A stretch of 21,508 bases of DNA from Kiritimatiellia bacterium (GTDB lineage: Bacteria > Verrucomicrobiota > Kiritimatiellia > RFP12 > UBA1067), in assembly GCA_017508315.1 (NCBI GenBank), contig JAFVZE010000037.1:1-21508 (forward strand), given 5' to 3'. The number at the start of each line of letters is the position of its first letter. The stretch's first letter is position 1. This document shows positions 7,932-14,527 of this stretch, piece after piece. The notes below the pieces were generated by a model. The model was not told the DNA's origin, made no database searches, and saw only the letters and a program-made list of their open reading frames with translations. The translations under genes and the position numbers were made by a program.

Positions 7932-8678
7932 ATGAAAATAGCGATTGTCGGCGCCGCCGGACGCATGGGTCAGATGCTTTGCAGACTGGCCGAGGGAACT
8001 TCGCTCGAAGTGGTTTCAAGAGTCGATGTCGCCGAAGGGTTCGACCGCGGCTGGAGCGATGACGTTGAAGGCGTTATCGATTTCTCGTTCCACGGAGCGC
8101 TTCCGGATCTGATCGAAAAGGCCGCGCGGCAGGGGATCGCCTATGTTATCGGCACCACCGGTGTAACGCCGCAGGAGCAGAGCAAGGTCGACGAGGCGTC
8201 GAAGAGGATTCCGATCGTCCAGAGCGGCAATTATTCGCTCGGCGTCAATCTGCTGCTTGAACTGGTGGGGAGAGCCGCGGCGACTTTAGGGCCGGAATAC
8301 GACATTGAAGTGACGGAGATGCACCACCGCCACAAAAAAGACGCGCCGAGCGGGACCGCGCTGATGCTCGCCAAGGCCGCGGCGGCCGGAAGAGGCGTGG
8401 ATTTCGGTAAAGTCGCCGTATACGGCCGCGAAGGAGAAACCGGCGAGCGTCCGGCCGGGGAGATAGCGGTACATGCTCTGCGCGGCGGTTCCGTGATCGG
8501 CGACCATACGGTTATGTTCGCCGGCGATGTCGAACGCGTTGAAATCACCCACCGCGCGCAGGGACGCGAAGCTTTCGCGGCGGGGGCGCTCAAGGCGCTG
8601 GAATGGGCCAAGGGCCGCGCTCCAGGGATGTACACGATGCGGGATGTTCTGGGATTCTCATCCGCAGAAATCGGGTGA
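7932..8678 (+). CDS. dapB: 4-hydroxy-tetrahydrodipicolinate reductase
   Basis: DapB reduces the DapA product to tetrahydrodipicolinate using NAD(P)H, a step of lysine and meso-diaminopimelate synthesis that feeds peptidoglycan. The nucleotide-binding motif GAAGRMG (7-13), the 'GTTG' loop (74-77) and the signature 'EMHHRHKKDAPSGTA' (129-143) are intact; by alignment with E. coli, H131 and K135 are the catalytic pair. At 248 residues it is somewhat shorter than the E. coli enzyme. It starts 21 nt after lolD with an AGGAAAGGA Shine-Dalgarno and appears to be the last gene of that run. No dapA or other lysine gene is in the window. Confidence 0.97.
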   Translation: MKIAIVGAAGRMGQMLCRLAEGTSLEVVSRVDVAEGFDRGWSDDVEGVIDFSFHGALPDLIEKAARQGIAYVIGTTGVTPQEQSKVDEASKRIPIVQSGNYSLGVNLLLELVGRAAATLGPEYDIEVTEMHHRHKKDAPSGTALMLAKAAAAGRGVDFGKVAVYGREGETGERPAGEIAVHALRGGSVIGDHTVMFAGDVERVEITHRAQGREAFAAGALKALEWAKGRAPGMYTMRDVLGFSSAEIG

Positions 8679-8694
8679 GTTCGAGGGCGGATTT

Positions 8695-8703
8695 TGATAT
8701 AAT
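8695..8703 (+). promoter_or_regulatory. Extended -10 promoter of purA, very short leader
   Basis: TGATATAAT (8695-8703) is a perfect extended -10 element. No good -35 is visible at 16-18 bp. The purA ATG is 11 nt after the box, so transcription should start near 8710 and leave about 5 nt of leader. There is no Shine-Dalgarno sequence before the ATG. Confidence 0.55.
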
Positions 8704-8714
8704 ACCGAAACGTT

Positions 8715-9992
8715 ATGAATACAGTACTCATAGGTGCCCAGTGGGGCGATGAAGGCAAGGGCAAGGTTATCGATTTCCTTACCGAAGAGGCCGATGTGGT
8801 TGTCCGTTTCCAAGGCGGCTCCAACGCGGGGCATACCGTGGTCGTCGGCGACAAGAAATACGTTCTCCATCTCGTTCCCAGCGGCATTCTCCATGACGGG
8901 AAGCGCTGCGTGATCGGCAACGGCGTCGTGATGGATCCGTTCGATCTGATGCGCGAGCTCGAGCAGGTCGAGAGCTGGGGCTTTGAACTTAAGGGTCGTT
9001 TCCACATTTCCGAACGCGCCCATATGGTCATGCAGTGGCACCGTGCGCTTGACAAGGCCGAGGAGGCCGCCCGCGCCGAGGGTAAGAAAATCGGCACCAC
9101 CGGCCGCGGCATCGGCCCTGCGTACGCCGCCAAGGTCGGCCGCTACGGAATGCGCGTCGGCGACATTCTCAAGCCGAATTTCCTCGGACTGGTGCGCGAG
9201 CAGGTCGAAGACGCCAACCGCAAGCTCAAGGCGCTCGGAGCCCTGCCGCTCGATGCCGAGGAGATGGTGAAACTCTACACCCCGATGGTTCCGGCGCTCA
9301 TGCCGTACGTGACCGATACGGTGCAGCTGCTGCACGAGAACCTCGACGCCAAGCGTCAGGTGCTTTTCGAAGGCGCCCAGGCGACGATGCTGGACATCGA
9401 TTTCGGCACCTATCCTTTCGTGACCTCTTCCAATCCGACCGCCGGCGGCGCCTGCACAGGCTCGGGCGTTTCGCCCCGGGCCATCGACCGCGTGATCGGA
9501 GTTTTGAAACTGTACACGACCCGCGTCGGCGAAGGTCCGTTCCCGACCGAGCTTTTCGATGCCGACGGCGAACTTATGCGGGAGCGCGGCGGCGAGTTCG
9601 GCGCGACCACCGGACGTCCGCGCCGTTGCGGGTGGTTCGACGCGGTGATCGCCCGCTACGCCCAGCGCGTGAACGGCATCGATTTCTGGGCGATGACCAA
9701 ACTTGATGTCCTCGATGCGTTTCCCGTGATCAAAATCTGCACCGGCTACCGCCGCAAGGACGGTTTCGTCTACACCACGTTCCCGTCCGATCTCGACGCG
9801 CTTGCTCAGTGCGAACCGGTGTACGAGGAACTGCCCGGCTGGCAGTGCGAGACTTCCAAGGTCACCGACTACGCCGATCTCCCCGAGAATGCGAAGAAAT
9901 ACATCGAGCGCATCATCGAACTGGTCGGAGGCAAGCTGGGAGTCCTGTCGGTCGGTCCCGCCCGCGAGACGACTTTGCGGATCAATATCTGA
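8715..9992 (+). CDS. purA: Adenylosuccinate synthetase
   Basis: PurA joins IMP and aspartate using GTP to give adenylosuccinate, the first step from IMP to AMP; it is cytoplasmic. The 425-residue length is standard. Visible motifs: the GTP/IMP loop 'GAQWGDEGKGK' (7-17) with catalytic D12, 'NAGHTVV' with catalytic H40, 'GTTGRGIGPAYAAK', 'FEGAQATMLDIDFGTYPFVTSS', 'TRVGEGPFPTEL', the IMP/Asp loop 'GATTGRPRRCGW' and 'MTKLDVLD'. It has its own promoter, placing it at the head of a new transcription unit. The M20 peptidase gene begins 6 nt after its stop. Confidence 0.98.
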   Translation: MNTVLIGAQWGDEGKGKVIDFLTEEADVVVRFQGGSNAGHTVVVGDKKYVLHLVPSGILHDGKRCVIGNGVVMDPFDLMRELEQVESWGFELKGRFHISERAHMVMQWHRALDKAEEAARAEGKKIGTTGRGIGPAYAAKVGRYGMRVGDILKPNFLGLVREQVEDANRKLKALGALPLDAEEMVKLYTPMVPALMPYVTDTVQLLHENLDAKRQVLFEGAQATMLDIDFGTYPFVTSSNPTAGGACTGSGVSPRAIDRVIGVLKLYTTRVGEGPFPTELFDADGELMRERGGEFGATTGRPRRCGWFDAVIARYAQRVNGIDFWAMTKLDVLDAFPVIKICTGYRRKDGFVYTTFPSDLDALAQCEPVYEELPGWQCETSKVTDYADLPENAKKYIERIIELVGGKLGVLSVGPARETTLRINI

Positions 9993-9998
9993 TGGCCG

Positions 9999-11363
9999 AT
10001 GGCGACTACGAACGTCGAAGCGCAAGACTGGCTGAAATCAGAAGATTCGAAAGAATACTTCGAACTTCTGAAGTTTCAGTCGGTAGGGGCGGATCCGGAT
10101 CGGCTCGGGGATTCGGCCCGATGCGCGACGTGGTTGAAGAAATGGCTCGAAAAGACCGGGGCTGAAGCCGAACTTGCAACCAAAGACTTCGCCCCGCCGG
10201 TTCTCTTCGCCGAATTCAAGGCGGAGGAAGGCGCTCCGAGTGTCCTTTTCTACGGTCATTACGACGTTCAGCCGCCGGATCCTCTTGATCAGTGGCTTAC
10301 ACCGCCGTTTGAGCCGACGTTGAAGGGCGATCGCGTATATGCCCGCGGCGCTCAGGACGATAAGGGACAGTTGTTCGCTTTCCTCTGCGGCGTCAGGGAG
10401 TTTGTCGCGGACAATCCCGGACGGATCAATCTCAAGGTGATTCTTGAGGGGCAGGAAGAAAGCGGCAGTACGGCGCTTTCGAAGCTGCTCCCCGAACTTA
10501 AGTCCAAACTCGCCGCCGACGTGCTTCTTGTCTGCGATTCCGGCGCCGCCGCCGGTTTGAGACCGGCCATCGTCGCGGGACTTCGCGGGGTGAGCCACTT
10601 TACGGTCAAACTGACGGCTGCGAACCGAGATCTCCATTCCGGCGAATACGGCGGCATCGCGCCGAACGCCGCGCAGGGCATGGCCGAACTCGTTTCTTCT
10701 TTGCACAATCCCGACGGATCGATCGCGGTGTTCGGCTTCCGCGACGGCATTGAACCGCCGTCGCATGAAGAGTTGCGCACGGCGGAGGCGACCGCGCCGG
10801 ACGAAAGCGCGCTCCGCGACGATATCGGCTGTGAACCGGTCGGCGGACAGCTCGGCAGAACGATCGTTCAGCGCAACGGCTTCGAACCGACGATCGAAAT
10901 AAACGGCATCCATTCCGGATACGGCGGTCCGGGATCGAAGACCGTCATCCCCTGCGAAGCGATCGCCAAGATATCCATGCGTCTCGTCCCGGGGCAGAAT
11001 CCCGAGCGCGCTTTCGCGGCGGTCAGAGAACATCTGGAAAACCGCGTTCCCCGGGGCATGAAGATGGAGATTTCTGAATTGACCGGCGGTGCCGCCGGCT
11101 TCCGTCTTCCGCTCGCATCTCCGCTTTTCCGGCTGGCGGAGGACGTGCTCGGGGAAATGGACGATCGCGGCGCGGTCTTCTACTGGAACGGCGCTTCGAT
11201 ACCGATCGTATCGGCGCTTCGCGAGATCAGCGGAGCCGCACCTCTGCTGGTGGGTTGGGGGCAGAGCGAAGACAGGATACATTCCCCGAACGAAAGTTTT
11301 TCGGTCGCGCAGTTCGCGCGGGCCAAGGAGTGGGCGCTGAAGATTCTCGGCAGCCTCGCCTGA
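9999..11363 (+). CDS. M20-family metallopeptidase (dipeptidase-like)
   Basis: 454 residues with the full M20 di-zinc site pattern: 'LFYGHYDVQP' (H87, D89), 'GAQDDKGQ' (bridging Asp 120/121), 'GQEESGS' (catalytic E153, ligand E154), a Cys-Asp 'VCDSG' near 178, and the C-terminal 'EDRIHSP' (H428). A dimerisation domain lies between, around 190-330. It resembles the cytosolic dipeptidase/carnosinase-like branch of M20. No signal peptide, so cytosolic peptide breakdown is likely. ATG 9999 is 7 nt after the purA stop; there is no clear Shine-Dalgarno, and translation may be coupled to purA. The exact substrate is not deducible; acyl-amino-acid hydrolysis is an alternative. Confidence 0.93.
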   Translation: MATTNVEAQDWLKSEDSKEYFELLKFQSVGADPDRLGDSARCATWLKKWLEKTGAEAELATKDFAPPVLFAEFKAEEGAPSVLFYGHYDVQPPDPLDQWLTPPFEPTLKGDRVYARGAQDDKGQLFAFLCGVREFVADNPGRINLKVILEGQEESGSTALSKLLPELKSKLAADVLLVCDSGAAAGLRPAIVAGLRGVSHFTVKLTAANRDLHSGEYGGIAPNAAQGMAELVSSLHNPDGSIAVFGFRDGIEPPSHEELRTAEATAPDESALRDDIGCEPVGGQLGRTIVQRNGFEPTIEINGIHSGYGGPGSKTVIPCEAIAKISMRLVPGQNPERAFAAVREHLENRVPRGMKMEISELTGGAAGFRLPLASPLFRLAEDVLGEMDDRGAVFYWNGASIPIVSALREISGAAPLLVGWGQSEDRIHSPNESFSVAQFARAKEWALKILGSLA

Positions 11364-11413
11364 TTTATCCTGTCGCGCGCACCCGGTCTTGAGCGGTAGG
11401 TGACTGAAACGGC

Positions 11414-11442
11414 TTGCCGGAAAATGGTATAATGTCCGGCAA
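11414..11442 (+). promoter_or_regulatory. rnhC promoter enclosed in an 8-bp inverted repeat
   Basis: The extended -10 TGGTATAAT (11425-11433) lies inside a perfect inverted repeat: TTGCCGGA (11414-11421) and TCCGGCAA (11435-11442), whose last base is the A of the rnhC ATG. The -10 box ends 8 nt before the ATG, so the predicted transcript start (near 11440) leaves almost no leader. The right arm would mostly be untranscribed, so the repeat is more likely a DNA operator than an RNA hairpin. No Shine-Dalgarno is visible. Confidence 0.5.
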
Positions 11443-12503
11443 TGGAAGATTCGGTTCAGAAGAAGACCTCGTTCACGTACGAATTGACGGAAGACCAGCA
11501 GGAAAAACTGCTGGGACTTATGCTCGGCGGCAATTACCGCAAGCGGGAGGTTCCCTATTCGATATGGTCGATCGAGGGCGACAAATTCAACGCGACGCTT
11601 TATCAAAAGGAGAAGCACGGCAGGCGCAAACTGTGCGTGCAGGGGGCGAAGGCGGAGGATTTCGTTCTTTTCCAGCTCGAGCCGACGGTTCTCGGCGCTG
11701 CGGGGCTCGGGTACGAGAAGGAACTTTCGCCGGAGCTTTTCAGCGCCCATGCCGGCAGCGACGAGTCCGGCAAGGGCGATTATTTCGGCCCGCTCGTGGT
11801 CTGCTGCGCCTATACCGACGAGAAGCTTTCCGACGAGATGGTGAAACTTGGGGTCAAAGACTGCAAACGCATGACCGACAAGGCGGTTTTGAGCGTGGGA
11901 TCGCGGCTGCGCAGGCTTCTCGGAAACGACGGATTTTCCGTTGTCAAACTTTCGCCGCCGGCGTACAACCGGCTTTACGCGAAAATGCGCAACATCAACC
12001 GGATGCTCGCCTGGGCCCACGCCACCGCGATCGAGGGGTTGCTTGAGAAAAAACGCGGTTGCGGCCGGGTGGTGGTGGATCAGTTCGCCCCGACCGAGGC
12101 GACGATCGCGCGCGCGCTCAAACCGCTCGGCAAGGCCGCCAGAGTGGAGCAGCGCCACAAGGCGGAAAGCGATATCGCCGTCGCCGCGGCCTCCGTGATC
12201 GCCCGCGAGATATTCGTCCGCGACTGTATGGCGATGGGGGACGAGGTTTTCGGCGAGGCGGCCGCCGGCGAAGAGGCGCGGCGCATACCGCTGGGATCGA
12301 GCGATCCGTCGGTAAAGGCGCTGGCCTCCGAGATGGTGCGCAAAAACGGCGCGTTGTGGCTTATGAACCATGTCAAGGCGCATTTCAAGACCACCGACGA
12401 CGTTCTTGCCGCCGCCGGGATGTCGCGCACGGATCTGCCCTCCGAGGGACAGGTGGTGAGCGCCGCGCCGAACGGAACTTTCAAGGCAAAAAGCAAAGGA
12501 TAA
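11442..12503 (+). CDS. rnhC: Ribonuclease HIII
   Basis: The enzyme cuts the RNA strand of RNA-DNA hybrids. The protein has an N-terminal substrate-binding (TBP-like) domain (about 10-95) that separates HIII from HII, then the catalytic domain starting 'GSDESGKGDYFGPL'. Active-site acidic residues fit D107, E108, D213 ('VVDQFAP') and D244 ('AESDIAVAAASVIAR'), and their spacing matches the known RNase HIII pattern. A short tail (about 325-353) goes beyond the usual end and is Ser/Lys-rich. Length is 353 against roughly 300-310 for typical homologues. It has its own promoter, and the ExbB-type gene follows 6 nt after the stop. Confidence 0.95.
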   Translation: MEDSVQKKTSFTYELTEDQQEKLLGLMLGGNYRKREVPYSIWSIEGDKFNATLYQKEKHGRRKLCVQGAKAEDFVLFQLEPTVLGAAGLGYEKELSPELFSAHAGSDESGKGDYFGPLVVCCAYTDEKLSDEMVKLGVKDCKRMTDKAVLSVGSRLRRLLGNDGFSVVKLSPPAYNRLYAKMRNINRMLAWAHATAIEGLLEKKRGCGRVVVDQFAPTEATIARALKPLGKAARVEQRHKAESDIAVAAASVIAREIFVRDCMAMGDEVFGEAAAGEEARRIPLGSSDPSVKALASEMVRKNGALWLMNHVKAHFKTTDDVLAAAGMSRTDLPSEGQVVSAAPNGTFKAKSKG

Positions 12504-12509
12504 AAAGTT

Positions 12510-13232
12510 ATGTTGCTTGCAGATTCGCTGATAGACGGTTTTATGTCCTCGAACTTCATGGGGCAGGCGCTCGTGGCCGTGCAGCTGCTCGGCTCGGTGG
12601 TGATGTTCGCGACCATCATCGGCAAGGCGCGGGAGCTCGGGTTCGTGGCGATCGCCACGCGCAGGTTTCTGCGCGATTTCTCCACCGGACGCGACGTTCT
12701 CGAGTATTACCTGCAGCGCCGTCCGTCGTCGGCGAGCGGTATCGAGGGCATTTACAAGGAGACGTGCGAGCGGCTGCTGAAGCTGCTCGCGCCGGATGTC
12801 CGTTCGCTTTTGGTCGGGCACCAGACCGACGGCGACGGCGCCGCCGCGCTCACGGCGCGGGAAATCGAGCTCGTGCGCGGAACCTGCGAGCACGCGCTCG
12901 ACGAAGAGGAGATCCGCGTCGAGCACGGGATGGGGATAATCGCGACCGTGGTCGCGCTCGAACCGATGCTCGGGCTTCTGGGCACGGTATGGGGCGTTCT
13001 CGACGCTTTCGCCGAAATGGGAACGGCCGGGACGGCCAATCTCGCCACCATCGCGCCGTCCATCTCCGCCGCGCTCGTGACGACGGTGGTGGGGCTTCTC
13101 ATCGCGATTCCCGGCGTCATCGCATTCAACCGCATGAACGCCACGATCCGCAACATCACGTCCGACATGGAAGGTTTCGCCGACGAACTTACCGGACGGA
13201 TCGCCTGCGAATTCCAGGGAAGGGGCGCGTGA
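12510..13232 (+). CDS. MotA/TolQ/ExbB-family proton channel protein (second set)
   Basis: 240 residues. Helix 1 is near 15-35 ('ALVAVQLLGSVVMFATIIG'); the conserved pair of helices carries 'IIATVVALEPMLGLLGTVWGVLDAF' (about 145-170) and 'ISAALVTTVVGLLIAIPGVIAF' (about 187-208), the TolQ/ExbB signatures. Unlike the first channel protein it has no signal-like leader. A weak AAAGGA lies about 10 nt upstream and the gene starts 6 nt after rnhC, so it may be co-transcribed. It overlaps in function with ExbD, TonB-like and BatD-like products encoded immediately downstream. Confidence 0.95.
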   Translation: MLLADSLIDGFMSSNFMGQALVAVQLLGSVVMFATIIGKARELGFVAIATRRFLRDFSTGRDVLEYYLQRRPSSASGIEGIYKETCERLLKLLAPDVRSLLVGHQTDGDGAAALTAREIELVRGTCEHALDEEEIRVEHGMGIIATVVALEPMLGLLGTVWGVLDAFAEMGTAGTANLATIAPSISAALVTTVVGLLIAIPGVIAFNRMNATIRNITSDMEGFADELTGRIACEFQGRGA

Positions 13233-13233
13233 G

Positions 13234-13647
13234 ATGTCGCTGAGGCGCAGACGGCAGCGCGGCGAAAAGCCCAAGGCGACGGTCGACATGACCTCGCTCA
13301 TCGATCTTACGTTTCTTCTGCTCGTTACGTTCATCGTGACCCTTCCGGCGCTGGAGCAGGGGATTTCGATCATGCTGCCGCAGGCAAAAACCGACCAGTT
13401 GCCCACCAAGGACCGCAAGGCCAACGTGGTCACGGTCGATTCTTCAAACCGGATATATTTCAAGGACAAACCGGTTACGCTCGAAGAACTCGAATCGACG
13501 CTCATGCGGCTTGCCGCCGAAGATCCCGACGTGCCGGTTCTGGTGCGCGGGGACGAGAGGCTCGATTACGGCAGCGTCATGAATGTGGTGAAAATCGTCT
13601 ACAAATGCAAGGTGCGCCGCATGGCGCTGGTGACGGTGGAGAAGTAG
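13234..13647 (+). CDS. ExbD/TolR-family protein (second set)
   Basis: 137 residues with a basic N-terminus (SLRRRRQRGEKPK), one helix with 'VDMTSLIDLTFLLLVTFIVT' carrying the proton-path Asp (D26), and a compact periplasmic domain ('VVTVDSSNRIYFKDKPVTLEEL', about 66-137). At Asp+4 it has the usual Leu, unlike the Glu of the two ExbD proteins at 5.1-6.0 kb. The start overlaps closely with the channel gene (stop, one base, ATG), implying coupled translation. Together with the upstream channel and the downstream TonB-like protein it makes a complete ExbB-ExbD-TonB set. Confidence 0.95.
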   Translation: MSLRRRRQRGEKPKATVDMTSLIDLTFLLLVTFIVTLPALEQGISIMLPQAKTDQLPTKDRKANVVTVDSSNRIYFKDKPVTLEELESTLMRLAAEDPDVPVLVRGDERLDYGSVMNVVKIVYKCKVRRMALVTVEK

Positions 13648-13654
13648 GCGCGGG

Positions 13655-14527
13655 ATGTTCACGGAAAAAAAGCGCCCGGAGGTATTGAGCACGAAGACGC
13701 TGATCGTCGCGCTTCTGATCCATATGGCCTTTTTTTCCGCCTTCTGGATTTTTTCAATAGTGAACTTCAAGCCGAAAGAGGTGGTCATCCCTATTGATCT
13801 GACGGTGGTGGTCAATGAAAATCTCGACGGCAAAGAGAACGAGCCTCCGCCTCTTGAGGAAAGCGAACCGGAGCCGCCGCCGGAGCCGAAACCGGAAGTG
13901 AAGGTTGAGCCGCCGCCGAAGGTTGAGAATGTCGAAGCGGTCGAGGTGGTCAAGGAACCCGAAACCGAGAAGAAGAGCGTGAAAAAAGTTGAGAAGAAGC
14001 CCGAAAAGAAGCCGGCGAAAAAGCCCGAAAAGCCCAAAAAGACCAAAGAGCAGCTTTTGAGGGAGCGTATCGCCAAAATGCGCAAAAGCGCGACGACCGT
14101 GAAAACCCCGATCGTGGTGAAGGATGTTCCAAGCGGCGACGGCCGTACGTCCAGAAAAACGCTGAGCGACGCGGAAGTCCGCAGGCTTCTCAATCAGGGA
14201 TATGTACCCGGACGAAGCGAGCAGCTTGCCGCAAGCGAAGCGCAGCGCTGCGCTTCGCTCATCAAGATGGCGCTGGACCGCCGCTGGAGCGAGGTTTCGC
14301 CGACGATCGACCGTGAGGGTATGGTGGTGCTGGAGGCGCAGTTCACCGATGCCGGGCGGCTCGTCAACTGCCGGATCGTGAAGAGCTGCGGAAGCGTGAT
14401 TTCCGACAGAGCGGCGCTGTCGGTGGCGAGCACGGTCGGGATAGTCTTCGGGTTGAGCCCGGAGTTCATCGCCAGCAGCCGCAAAAGTCCGGTTCTGATC
14501 AATTACAATGTTCGGGGAGGGAGATGA
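13655..14527 (+). CDS. TonB/TolA-like energy-transducing protein
   Basis: 290 residues: a cytoplasmic start, one membrane anchor (about 15-37), a long Pro/Glu/Lys-rich rod (about 60-150, with repeated PE, PP and KKPEKKPA runs) and a C-terminal alpha/beta domain (about 205-288) with 'VVLEAQFTDAGRLVNCRIVKS' and 'SDRAALSVA', which match the TonB/TolA C-terminal fold. The anchor has the His (H23) typical of TonB and TolA, but the residue four before it is Ala rather than Ser. It should span the periplasm and pass energy from ExbBD to an outer-membrane partner. It overlaps the next gene at ATGA (14524-14527). TonB versus TolA cannot be decided; no outer-membrane receptor or Pal gene is in the window. 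Confidence 0.88.
   Translation: MFTEKKRPEVLSTKTLIVALLIHMAFFSAFWIFSIVNFKPKEVVIPIDLTVVVNENLDGKENEPPPLEESEPEPPPEPKPEVKVEPPPKVENVEAVEVVKEPETEKKSVKKVEKKPEKKPAKKPEKPKKTKEQLLRERIAKMRKSATTVKTPIVVKDVPSGDGRTSRKTLSDAEVRRLLNQGYVPGRSEQLAASEAQRCASLIKMALDRRWSEVSPTIDREGMVVLEAQFTDAGRLVNCRIVKSCGSVISDRAALSVASTVGIVFGLSPEFIASSRKSPVLINYNVRGGR
14234..14259. repeat. Perfect 26-bp palindrome inside the tonB-like gene
   Basis: The half-site AGCGAAGCGCAGC (14234-14246) is followed directly by its exact complement to 14259. It lies in the hinge before the C-terminal domain and encodes part of 'ASEAQRCASL'. No mismatches and no spacer. Confidence 0.8.

Noticed and set aside
8658..10025. 455-codon minus-strand frame opposite purA
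   Set aside because: purA is certain on the plus strand; the antisense frame has no family features.
12059..13243. 394-codon plus-strand frame overlapping rnhC and exbB
   Set aside because: Very Arg/Gly-rich, no domains; a frame-shifted reading of two real genes.
10038..13505. 1155-codon open frame on the minus strand opposite the M20 peptidase, rnhC, exbB and exbD genes
   Set aside because: Same pattern: a shadow of strongly biased codon use; the plus-strand genes carry intact family motifs.
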